Part shown: positions 53,894 to 64,000 of the stretch, in pieces
Layout of the letters: each line of letters begins with the position of its first letter
How positions within the stretch are numbered: the first letter of the stretch is position 1
DNA from: Manduca sexta
Taxonomy: Eukaryota; Arthropoda; Insecta; Lepidoptera; Sphingidae
DNA: 64,000 nt
Reading direction: 5' to 3'
Assembly (NCBI RefSeq): GCF_014839805.1
Contig: NC_051142.1
Span: 19,438,589-19,502,588, forward strand
Notes under the pieces: generated by a model
The model's database searches: none
What the model saw: only the letters and a program-made list of their open reading frames with translations
What the model was told of the DNA's origin: nothing
Program-made: the position numbers and the translations under genes

Positions 53894-56800
53894 TCAACGA
53901 CGCCATGACCGGTCCTCTTCCGCATCCTCCTCTTCCTCCTCGTCGAAGCGTAGCAGCGCGTCCTCGGACACCTCCACAGCCTAGGGACGATAATATTGAT
54001 ATTATTTATAAGCGCTCAAATATAGATCGCAAACGCGAATAGGCGGAGCGTGCAGCAGTTTAAGTGCTAATGTAAAGATTATGTAATTTATGAACATCAT
54101 TTTGCAACCTGGAATCGTCGTGTTATAAACGTCACATTACAATTTCTACAAGTTCAAACTTGTAATTCTTTCAATGTAAACATGTGTGTATACTGACATG
54201 TTCCTTGTTGTCATCGGCGGCGGCGGCGTCTCCGTTGCGTGCGGGCGCGGGCGCGGCGGGCGGTGGTGCGGGGGCGGCGGGGGGAGCGCGCGCCTCCGCG
54301 CCGCCCACCGGCTTCGTCGCGTTCGCCTTCGTCACCCACGTGATCTGACAATAAATTTCATATTGTATTTGTCGAGAATTTAAACAGAATTTAGGCCTCG
54401 TAATAATTAACAAGACACCAAAATCATTCGAGATCTCAAAATATCTCTTTTCAGTGACATGCATAATTCCATTGTAAGTGTTCTTGCGCAGTGGTAATAA
54501 GTGTTAATATAAATGAAATGGTGTCATTCGTTACCGAGAGCGTCCTGTCGTTGTAGTGTCGTCCGTGCGCGGCGGCGAGCTCGGCGTGTGCGCGGCTCCG
54601 GTACTGCAGCACCAGCTGCGGCACCGACAGCTCCGCCTGCTTGCTCATCACCTCGCCGAATTGCTGCACAACACAAACATCACAACTAACTCATATAGCC
54701 TATAAGGTGATTATTAAATTACATTCAATTCCCTTCTTTATCTGTGTACCTTGTCTAGTCTGCTTTATAACTAAGATATCTATCAAAATTGGTATCCGTG
54801 TGATTTGTTTAGTCAGCCTTAATAAAGTAGATAATCATCATAATATATATAAAAATTGGTATACTCTTGTTTTTCTTCAATCTACTACCATTTTATCTCA
54901 ATCTAATGGGGGATGTTTGCAACATACTTCAGGCACATAGTCGAATCACTCCTTTTCTTACTTCCGGTCTTGTGCCTTGTGACCCCCTCCCCCTCCCTCC
55001 ACGCTTTATCAATATATCGGCAAATTAGCGTGTTATACTCACGGAGAAGTGCGCGACGAGTGCGTCGAGTTCGTCCGCCTCGAAGCCGGAGATGAGCAGC
55101 GCACGCGGCCGGTGGTCCACTGACTGATTCACGCTGTACATCTTCGTGATGCCGCCGCGGGAGAAACGGGACGGCGTCGCGAACCTACCACCTCTGATGG
55201 GCACAAAGTACATCATATTATAAATACATTAATACGTCTAAATGGAACCTTCTAGAATTACAAAACGGGGTTTACTCCAACAGGTACATTTGCGTGTATA
55301 TTTGAAGGAGGAACAATGAAACGGTTTTATTTTTGCGTAACTGAAAGCATTGTGATCTTGTTTCGTATATGTACGAGTTAAAATTCTTTCACTTTCTGTA
55401 TTGGGGGAAATAAGTAGAATTTAAACAATCTATATGAATCATATTTCGTATTAAAAAGATTCTAAATAGATAGGTAATAACTTATTTCATTATATCATCA
55501 TATCTTACCGAAGTTTCCTCTTCACAATACGATAGCTTGTAAAATTAAACCTGTTATAATTATCATTTATCAATTGGGTTGTATTTTTGTCGTCCCACGT
55601 TTTTAAATCTAATAAAATAATTATTGCATCTTTTACTGACTGATCATAGTCCAGCCGCAACTAATCAGAATAGAAAGTGAATTTAAATTGAAACAATATA
55701 TTTTTAATTACGCAGTGCTCGCGATGCAAGCTTTCAAAAGGAATAAATTTCCCCCGTTTTTGCAATATTTTTCGTTGATGCTCCGCTTATAGATCATATT
55801 CGTGATATTATATAGCCTATAGCTTTCTTCGATAAATGGGCTATCGAACTCTAAAATATTTTTTCAATTCGAACCTGTGATGTCCAAGATTAATGTATTC
55901 AAACAAACAAACTCTTCAGCTTTATATAATAGTATCGATTATATATGTTATTGACGAAAAAGATTTTACGAAAATACAGTCATGCTGAACCAATCATCAT
56001 ATGAGGCATCAGCACCTGAACCCTTGGGATACGTCGTTCCTGAATTAAACATAATAATGTACCACTTGTAATCGATCTTACCCTGGAACAATTAAGTTGC
56101 AAAATAACCCCAGACTTACGAGTTTCAAATGTCGATAACATTAAAATAATTGCCATGCCGGATCCTTATGGAGTGGCGGATGGCTTAGAGACAGTCGACT
56201 ATCCCACTGCACCACCACTATTATTGCAGAGTTTACCTTGCGTGTGGTCTCCTTATCGTCGGATGTACCGGGAACTGTATCGCCATCTGACGTTTTAATT
56301 CGCCTATTTTCTGCACTAGCTCGCTCACATCTTGCCCCGCCTGTGGAGGAGAAATACATTGTTACGTATACTACTTAGTTACTATCTAGTGTGTAGTCGA
56401 GTAAATACAAAACAAACTACAAGGCGACATAATTTTGAATCTACCTTTTGATTTCGTATAATAAAAATCTAATTAACTGTACCAAAATAATTGGACTGCC
56501 TCGTTGCTCTAATTGTATTGTGTGCGCGGTGTGAATACCACTTTGAGGTATCGGGTTCAAATCCGGGGTCGGGGGGGTGATTTTGGGCTTTTCTACTCAA
56601 TGCTACCCCGGAGTGTGGAATTTATGCCTGATATGGCTTTAAGCTCGCTCTCTATCACATCAATAGGCGGAACACACATGGTGAAAAGTGAAAAGAGGTG
56701 CCTACTCCTTCGTGTATAGAGGATAAGGACAATTAAGCTCATTTGAATATTATTGGTGATAAAAACTACACTTCGTATACTGTCAATCAGGATACCATAT

Positions 56801-59800
56801 CGCAAATTTGTATCACCCTGTATGTCATTGTATACAAACAAAATGAACCCACCTGCTCCTTGTTGAACATGTCCATCTCCGCATCGAGGATCTCCTTCTC
56901 CGCCTCCTCCCTCGTCTTCGGCCGCTTCACGCTCGGCTGACAACAAAATTACAACTTGCAACTAATCGCTATATATACAAAGCCGTGGCTTTATTTACAC
57001 TCTTTATACATTTATATGTGTGTGATAGATGAAGTCTAACACATAAGCTTTCAATAGATTGCATTGAATGGAAATAAGAGAATGAATAAGGCCGTTTTTA
57101 CAGAGATTTTATTCACAATTTGATATTTAGAAAATAATTTAAATTTAATAAATCAATTATAATCACAAAAAACATGAATTTAGCTATACAATTTTGTTTA
57201 TGTATGATTAACCCCCAGTTAAACATTATTAGAAACTCTTATGTATTTTTAGGTAAGTGCATTAGGTTTTAAAGAATATTGACCTAGTGTGGAATGCCTA
57301 TGTATTGTGTCAGTGCAAGTATATTACTTTTCAAAAATAATTAAGATTGTTATTTCAATTAAACTTTACTTTGTAATGTGCGAATTAGTATAAGTATTTT
57401 TCATAAAGTAACAAAAAAAAAAAACTGGGAATTTTTGGAACAATTTCTTTATAATGAAAGTTTTAGAATTTAGGCTTTCCGTTTTGCCGGCTCAATCATA
57501 CCAATAGAACGATTCAACTAAATTAAAAAGACGCTATAATTTTCATTTATGAATCATTATACATAAGCATGTGAGAGAACTTAAATCTACCTTCAAACGG
57601 CAATTGTCAGCCGAAGAAGACCATTAGACACAATATGCTAAAATCCCTACAAAAACTATAGCATTTGTTAATAAGTAAAAAAAAAAACAATTATCTTTAC
57701 CATAACAATGATTGTCTTTCTCAAGTTTTATCTCACCTAACCATTTAATAATAATATAATTTATTTCAGGTTACATAATGCATATAACAATTATTGTTGT
57801 TGCATTAGCTGAAGAGTTGAAAATTAAATTAAATTGTGAGTTAAGTAGGTATAATTAAAAATAATGTATATTTGTTAAAATCGTGTACATCAATTATTTT
57901 GGAAATTTAAGTATACGACATGAATGATATACGATTTTAAACATTTACACGGCAATATTTATTTGTTTGGAAAATATGGCGTGAAATACCACCTATTTAC
58001 TAAATTAAACATTTATTCCATCTGAATGACGAGACGAACATGCCGTTCGACTGATAGTAAGCGACACGATCACAAACGAATTCAAATAATAGCGAAAAAT
58101 ATTATTGTAATTTATGAAAGCTTTTAAATTCCAAATGACCATTCCCAGTTTGAGAACACACAACATTTACACACTAAAACATCGCGTGCCGTAAACGATC
58201 AATCATTCTTGTCAAGCATGCTTGACGTGATGAAAAATAAGGAAAAACTACGTGTTGTTCAATTTTTACACGAGTATTTGTCAATGCGAACCTAATGCAT
58301 AGACGTTATTAAGCAGTCAACTCTGTAAATTTAACCATATAAAAAACTATAATCATTATTGTAAGAAGAAAATAGATATACTTCAAACATTGTGTCAATT
58401 GCTTGTTTTTTTTCATCAGAGTCGGTCCTAGACTAAAGCCAAATGAATGCATTCAGCAACGTGGGGTGCAGGCCAAATTACTATTATACTTTATTTACCA
58501 AACCGTCACTAACGTAATCTAAATGACTGTACTTTTGTTGTAAATAAACTATAAAAAAACTTTCTCAGTAATTTCATAACCGGGACAAAATTTTGATAAC
58601 ATATAAAAACCAAAATTACGAAACAAGAATCAAACCGTGATCTTTCGTTTCAGTCCGTTGTGCCGTAATTAGTCGTTGCATTACTCATAAAACGAATGGC
58701 CAAAAATATCGTCAAATAGGGATATTTTAACATGATTAAGTGCCAACCAAATTAACTCTAATGCATCGATAGTAAGCCACTTACCAGCATCGCGCGACGT
58801 CCCTGGCGAGCCAAGCGGAAGGAAACAAAGCGAATATTATTATCTCATATATACATTTTTTACAACTCTATAGAATTAATCTATTTTTCTTTATATAGAT
58901 GAGGTTTCCTAGCCGACGCTCTTTTAGACAAAACATTTTTAAAGAGCTTTGTCGTATGCTCACGAGTATTTCGTTCCATTCGTCCGATTTGATAAATACC
59001 TAACCACTTTTCCCTCAAACGCATAAAAATATAAATGCCTCTAAAATACCATATATATTCGTGTTCAAGAAGGCCTGATATTCAGATGATAAATCAATGA
59101 AGTAAAGAAAGTAACACTTGTCACAGACAAACCACAAACATGCTTAGACAAACAGTGCCACGAAGGAGATATACTTCAATATCTTGAACACTTGTACAAC
59201 CTTTGGAAATATTGGTTTTGTTTTGAAATTTGGCGACTTTTTATCATATTACTAATTAAAAAAGTCTAATACGATATAATATTTACTAATTAACACTAAT
59301 TACAACACTATAATATATGTAGCAAATGTACAATGCTGCTTTAAATATTTTCTAAATTATCTACGGTTATGATCAGTTCAATAATTCCCCGTCAGTTTTG
59401 ATTGATCGTCTAAGGCCAGCATTAGATGGCTATACAGGTGATTGCGAGTTAGTTTACTGTTATGAACTGTGGATACGTTTAGAACGATGTGTTGCGAACT
59501 GCGCATGCGTCTTATACTTCATATTTAAACTTTATATGAAAGTGAATTTAGAACACCAATGTGATGACAAAAACAATGGTATGGAATGTCAATCTTGTAT
59601 AGTTTTTTTTTTTTACATAGGCTTACTCTTAGATTCGAAACGAGTTACGCAGTGCAACAAATGGCTTATTAATGATTACTATGCTATAATGTAATAGGGT
59701 ATAAACTTCCGTACAAAACAACTTATGTGTCTAGAGTATTATAAATATATTTAAAAGAAAAAAACAGTAAAAGGCTTTTCGATATAATTACTAACAATCC

Positions 59801-62800
59801 GTATCTTTATGAAACACTAACCCCCTTATTCATAGTCGTTTTTTATCGAACGACCTAGTAAGGCTGTGATAACAAGTCTGTTTCTCAGTGCTGACGGCAT
59901 GGCAGCCTTGGGAGTGCGTAGACGTAGGGCCGTTGTGATTGGCTAATATTGAAATACAACAATAATAACCAATCACAACGGCCCTATGTCTATTTCTCAG
60001 TGCCGTTGGGCACTGAGAAACAGGCTTGTTATCACAGCTTTACTCCGTCCTTAGATAAAAAACGTTTATGAATAAGGGGGTAAGACTTTATACTGAAGGC
60101 GAGAAAAGAAGGCAAACAAAATGAATGGAGGTAGAGAAGGAATTGCGATTAAAAAAACTTTTAAATCTAATAATTGACCTTTCAAAAACACATGCATTGG
60201 TTTAATATAATATTAGCAATAAGAGTTTATCACGCCATCACACAGGGCCATATATAGCATCTCCTATGAGCCTAGAACTACAATGGCACGTAAATTCACA
60301 TATGATGATATACGAGTGCAGTGCAGTGCCGTGCAGTGCTTTGGAAAATTAAAGTTCTAAATGGTGTAGGCAGGCTTGCCTACTTATAGAGCGACTAAGA
60401 CGTGTCGAATAAAAATACTAATTCATTTTTTACTTTGTTCAGTGTTTTAATGAAAAACCCTTTATGTATGATCTATGCATAGTAACATAATCGCATGTAA
60501 AGATGTATGCATGACAAACACAATGCACATATTATTATATGAAGAGAAAAAATATTGAAAGCGAAAGATATGTTATATAAATTTTAAATAAAATAATATA
60601 CGCACTAAAAATAAAATAAATTGGACATAAATATGAGTAGGTGCTTTTTCTCAAAAAATAATACTATGAAATAAGATGTTCCAATAACAATTTAGCAAAA
60701 TAAAAAAATACGTGCTTTTCATTTTATGACACCAAAGTCATATTTCAAATGCGACAACAGACAGTATTGTAAATGCGACTCATGAGTCCTGTAGAGATAT
60801 TATAGGACTCAAAGAGATTTCCAAGGAAAATGCATCATACAAATTGTAATAACTTTTTTCAGCTGTTCAAAAAATAAACTCTCGCTTTCAATAAGCATCT
60901 CTGATACTCATGTCATATTAGTGACATGTGAATATGCCCCGAATAAGATTTATGTATCATATGCACAAGACATGCGCAAACGCAACACAACGTTCGTGTA
61001 CCTGCGACAGTTGCAGGCGCGATAGACCCCGCGCTACGGTCTCGTCCTGTCGGCGACACACATCATTACAGTTGTAATTTACAAATACAGTCGTAATTTC
61101 ACTACAATTATCCACCAGTATCTATCGAGTCCGCCACTGCAAACTTGATAGTATATTGTACTGTAGTCATAATGTCTATGGGAATATTAGACTCGTTTTT
61201 ATAATCTCTACACTGCAATTTGTATTAAAAAAATCAAAGTTAATTAAATCAGACATATTTTCATACCCATAACTACCCAACCTATTTTTTAAGACGCGTC
61301 TTTTTCTTGTTATTATAAATTGGATATGACGTGTCACATCATTAGGGAGTCCCAAAATAACAAATTATTTTATTAAAAATACCTCGATTTCCAGCCTTTT
61401 CAAGTACACCTATAAAACCCTGAGAGCTAGAGGTGATAAACCCGTTATTTGATCTAAAATGTTCGGGAAAATCTTACCTGCATTTGTTTGATAATGGCGC
61501 TGTATTTGACCACCTCTTTCCTCAACTTCTCAATGCCCTCTTGTGAAGAGTTAATAGCTTCCATCAGGACTGGTTTCTGAGTTTCCACCACGTTGCCTGC
61601 AAGATTTCATATTATAAAGCATACGTAAAGTGAGGATTAAAAGTAGTTTGAGTCCAACAACAAATACTGTCGAGTTTCCTTGTGGGAGGTTTTCAGATAA
61701 ATATTGTCTACCTTATAGGTAGAGTAAACAAAATATTATAAAACCTGTTGTAATGGATCCTAGCGGGGAATCGCGTCTCAGAGACAGGCACAATTAGCTA
61801 GCGGCAGGCATATCTTGCTTGTCAAGAATACTTTGCATTACATTCTACTTTACAATCTGATATAAGGGGCCACTTCAATATGGCGAATCATAAAAGAACT
61901 TGAATGATTATTTACCCTCAGATAACTTGCTTGTTTGTCTACCTTCTATTGCAAAAATCTAGTATAGTGTATGGGTAGTTAGCACTCACCACTCTCTAGT
62001 CTCTCAATGAGCAGTTTCTGTTGCTGCAACTGTTTCTGTAACAGCGCCTGCGCTCGTTTGTACATCTCTAACACTTGTTTTACTTTATCCGCAGGCTTCA
62101 CCGGCTCCTTCTTCGGCTCTTGACCGTTAGCAGTCTCCTTCTCCTGCACGTAAAATATTTTTAAAAAGACACAGAAGTAATCAGTGTACCTCTACCTGGC
62201 TCTGGGACCAGTGGGATGGACTTTTGATTATAATGAACTAAGTTGACTAAAATGCAACAAATAAGCATGCCAGAAGTAGGATCTAAAGACTTCCACTCAC
62301 AGAGGCTCATGGCCTACATTTTGGAGAATATTAGCGCTGAAGCGTAATTCTTATTCAGTGGTGTACTGCATATCACTTTCATCCTTATTCCATGCCATGC
62401 AGTACTTTGTAATTCACAATTGTGGTGTGTTTACTATGGTCGTATCACTTACTATCAGGCGGATCGGATGCTTGTCTCGTCATTCAGTTACAATAAAAAA
62501 GTTGATATTGAAATTGTGAGAATTACGGTCGTGGTATGTTACAGAGATGGTTACCTTATCATTCTGTTGCTTCGTGTCCTGCGTGGCCTTGATGTTGCCC
62601 CGGTTGATGAGCACCTTGTTATGCGACACGGGATACTGCGAGTTGGGGCGCTCGCCTGGTTTGTTTGGCTGTTGACTGCCAGGCGCCATGTTCTCTTGTT
62701 TATTCTGTTGGGGTAAAGTTCATTGTAGCTCAAGTATAATGTCCAATAAGAGAGGGGAAATTTAATACATCATGGTGCATATATAATGCCAATAAGATAA

Positions 62801-64000
62801 TGCCCCACACGACGGTGTTAATAAAGAGGCTCATAATAAAGTCAAATAAATTATATCCGCCATACCACCCTATGAAATTACTAAGGTCTAAACCGTCTCA
62901 GTACTCAGTAGTATGTTCAGCGTGAAGTTAGTCACTTCACCCTTCACATTGTTACTTTGAAGTCAACCTCTTGTGAATAACTTCAGACCAGCCATAAATA
63001 TAGTAAAGAGTTGTGCAACAGAAATTATTATAGTAATTACCTCAGTATTATGCCAGTAGACTTTGATGAATCTGTTGTTGAGAACCGCTTCAGTGCTCTT
63101 GTACGCGACATTCGCGTCTGTCGGGCTGGCGAACGTGATGAGAGCAGCCTCGGGGTCGCCGTCGTAACACACCTGCGGCATACGAACAATAATTATTGGA
63201 CAATTGGGGCGAGCTTACGTAAAAATTGGACGAGAGTAGAGCAGCTCGACAGAGGAATAAATTGCGCTGCACATCGGCGCTTCGCACGACAAACTGTCCA
63301 ATCAACAGAGTGCTCACGACTCGTGCCTCTATCTGTACACGATGTACAGACAGACTATAGGTCATAGTCATAATTATTATAAGTTGCATATATTTACTTT
63401 AGGAATGTTGTGTTTTTTAATAAGAATAAAGTTTTATTTTTATCTGGATAAGAATTTAAAACGTTACTGGTACTATAGCCCGTAATTTGCCGTAAAGTAA
63501 GTTTTGACAACATACTTGGGCATACATTTTCAAGTAATATTAAAACCACCGATTATATTACTCACAAATTGTAAAACAATAATGAATAACAGTTACCTGT
63601 ATATTGACAATCTTTCCAAACTTGCAGAAGTGATTGTTGAGATGTGTTATGTCGTTCATTCCGCGCGGAATCTTCTTCACTTCCAGCGTGCAATTGCCAA
63701 GATTGGCAGACAGTGGGGGCCGGGGATGTCCTGTGAATACAAACAAATTACGTTTTTATATTTACTATGTTAAAGTACAATTTTTAAATTAACAAAAACT
63801 CATTTGAGCTGCGCACTTAAAACGTAACTGAAGTCACGCATTCTTAGAATATGTGGAGAATAATATTAAAAACTGTACCATGTAAGGGATTTTATAAACT
63901 TAATAATGTTTATGGATGGTGTTACCAAGTCTGCTGTACTCGAAGTTTTTCTTTGGCGGCGGGTGTCGCGGCAGCGGGGTGGGCGGCACCCCCGCGCCCG
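53894..64000 (-). CDS. RBM26: RNA-binding protein 26/27 (swm) family, C-terminal 508 residues, 5' part outside window
   Basis: Nuclear RNA-binding protein; the family contributes to mRNA processing and nuclear RNA surveillance. Coding exons in transcript order: 64000-63926 (partial), 63730-63597, 63172-63041, 62704-62555, 62143-61990, 61596-61478, 61046-61002, 58802-58785, 56936-56853, 56340-56237, 55193-55043, 54663-54535, 54344-54198, 53980-53894 (TGA). All junctions are GT-AG and phases agree. Order of parts: proline-rich linker, RRM (TLEVKKIPRGMNDITHLN, STEAVLNNRFIKVYWH), NKVLINRG linker, coiled coil, second RRM-like domain (VDHRPRALLISGFEADELD), Ala/Pro-rich segment, acidic tail ending RSWRR. 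The VDHRPRAL and final SWRR motifs are diagnostic for RBM26/27. The PWI-like and CCCH zinc-finger regions lie past the right edge. The exon 54344-54198 donor (GTCAGT) is weak. Codons are GC-rich at the 3' end. Confidence 0.94.
54198..55193 (-). CDS. RBM26: RBM26: C-terminal RRM-like domain and Ala/Pro segment
   Basis: Three exons. The first has SVNQSVDHRPRALLISGFEA. The second has FGEVMSKQAELSVPQLVLQY and HAELAAAHGRHYNDRTLS. The third has ITWVTKANATKP, then an Ala/Pro-rich low-complexity stretch (PPAAPAPPPAAPAPARNGD) of very high GC content. The last coding exon adds the acidic tail LLRFDEEEEEDAEEDRSWRR. Confidence 0.92.
55712..55934 (+). repeat. Family C repeat in RBM26 intron
   Basis: One unit of the 123-bp module ('gatgctccgcttatag', 'gatattatatagcctatag') followed by 'caaacaaacaaactcttcag' and 'ctttatataata'. 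No tandem expansion here. Confidence 0.75.
56494..56735 (+). repeat. tRNA-headed SINE in RBM26 intron
   Basis: 'ggactgcctcgttgctct', 'tatcgggttcaaatccgggg' (B box), 'gtgtggaatttatgcctga' and 'cacatggtgaaaagtg'. Opposite in strand to the host gene. Confidence 0.82.
57000..58784. other. RBM26 intron, nothing recognised but a family F scrap
   Basis: AT-rich intron sequence. 'ctgaatgacgagacgaacat' with 'gatagtaagcgacacgat' at about 58021-58072 is a short family F fragment. Confidence 0.5.
58785..58802 (-). CDS. RBM26: RBM26: 18-nt microexon (GRRAML)
   Basis: Acceptor 'tccgcttggctcgccag' and donor GTAAGTGG flank GGACGTCGCGCGATGCTG. It is phase 0 on both sides. Joined to the next exon it reads GRRAMLPSVKRPKT, which aligns in position and character with the GR-x-LP-x-S/V-K segment of vertebrate RBM26, supporting it as real. 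It lies 2.2 kb from the upstream exon and 1.8 kb from the downstream one. Confidence 0.7.
59821..60080. mobile_element. 260-bp foldback MITE with TAA duplication in RBM26 intron
   Basis: Long terminal inverted repeats: the left starts 'cccccttattcata', the right ends 'tatgaataaggggg'. Inner arms pair as well ('gtaaggctgtgataacaag' with 'cttgttatcacagcttta', and 'gggccgttgtgattgg' with 'ccaatcacaacggccc'), so nearly the whole element folds. TAA flanks both sides (59818-59820, 60081-60083), as in PIF/Harbinger-like elements. No coding content. Confidence 0.88.
61002..61046 (-). CDS. RBM26: RBM26: 45-nt in-frame exon, probably optional
   Basis: Bounded by CCGACAG and GTACAC and phase 0 on both sides, encoding DETVARGLSRLQLSQ. 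Including or skipping it keeps the frame. The polypyrimidine tract is poor, which suits a regulated cassette exon. I do not know a matching peptide in vertebrate RBM26, so it could be lineage-specific or a false call. Confidence 0.5.
61478..62143 (-). CDS. RBM26: RBM26: coiled-coil segment (two exons)
   Basis: Heptad-rich sequence: VKQVLEMYKRAQALLQKQLQ, QQKLLIERLES, then INSSQEGIEKLRKEVVKYS and AIIKQMQ. It corresponds to the family's central coiled coil between the RRMs. The first exon opens with a Lys/Glu-rich stretch (EKETANGQEPKKEPVKP). The junction is phase 1 and restores GNVVETQ. Confidence 0.9.
62420..62505 (-). repeat. Family F fragment in RBM26 intron
   Basis: 'tcacttactatcaggcggat' and 'cttgtctcgtcattcag' then 'aataaaaaag': the end of the family F element in the 13025 orientation. 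Ends 50 bp from the exon 62555-62704 donor. Confidence 0.6.
63041..63730 (-). CDS. RBM26: RBM26: first RRM (two exons)
   Basis: The two exons give CTLEVKKIPRGMNDITHLNN (RNP2-like strand and helix 1), HFCKFGKIVNIQ, then YDGDPEAALITFASPTDAN (RNP1-like strand) and STEAVLNNRFIKVYWHN. As in other family members, the RNP aromatic residues are not classical. The intron is phase 0 and splits the domain after VNIQ. It contains a reverse family E-like repeat at about 63183-63375. Confidence 0.93.
63183..63375 (-). repeat. Family E-like repeat, reverse
   Basis: Read on the minus strand it has 'ctcgtccaatttttacgt' and 'gatgtgcagcgcaatttatt', resembling the 'cactcgtccaatttata' zone of 35620-35800. Moderate similarity only. 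Confidence 0.45.

Noticed and set aside
53787..54042. Plus-strand Ser/Arg-rich ORFs at the RBM26 3' end
   Set aside because: Antisense of the acidic tail exon and the GC-rich 3' UTR repeat.

Overview
The window is animal nuclear DNA, almost certainly from a moth or butterfly. The evidence is AT-rich sequence, GT-AG introns of 60 bases to 3.6 kb, and dense short interspersed repeats typical of Lepidoptera: tRNA-headed SINEs, RTE, Jockey and CR1-like LINE pieces, and the 'ctagcttttgcccgcggctt' repeat. There is no prokaryotic organisation. The species cannot be read from the sequence.

Layout. Bases 1-24,900 hold no host gene that I can support. This part is mostly transposable-element debris: a Jockey LINE nested in a SINE (1348-3339), a CR1/Jockey-like LINE tail nested in another repeat (13025-14075), a 132-136 bp tandem array (11195-12250), and an assembly gap of exactly 500 N (18202-18701). 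The same ~2.1 kb lies on both sides of the gap, which looks like an unmerged contig overlap rather than biology.

Bases 25,044-45,611 (+) hold a complete 33-coding-exon gene for a 1,448-residue ABC transporter of subfamily C (MRP4/ABCC4-like). I rebuilt it exon by exon; every junction is GT-AG and the reading frame holds throughout. It has two membrane domains and two nucleotide-binding domains, with the usual ABCC asymmetry: degenerate NBD1, canonical NBD2. Its introns are full of repeats, several lying against splice sites.

Bases 53,894-64,000 (-) hold the 3' part (14 coding exons, 508 residues) of an RNA-binding protein of the RBM26/RBM27 family (Drosophila swm). It includes an 18-nt microexon and a 45-nt exon, and ends in an acidic tail closing with RSWRR. 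The N-terminal exons lie beyond the right edge.

The two genes converge tail to tail across about 8.3 kb of intergenic DNA containing SINE and foldback elements and one unproven exon-like ORF. Nothing suggests that they act in one pathway: the transporter is a membrane efflux pump and RBM26 is a nuclear RNA-processing factor. I found no clearly new biological system. The best leads are the false duplication at the gap, a possible TATA/Inr promoter with a 5' exon inside that duplicate, the repeat-altered splice environments in the ABC gene, and several small inverted-repeat elements with readable target-site duplications.
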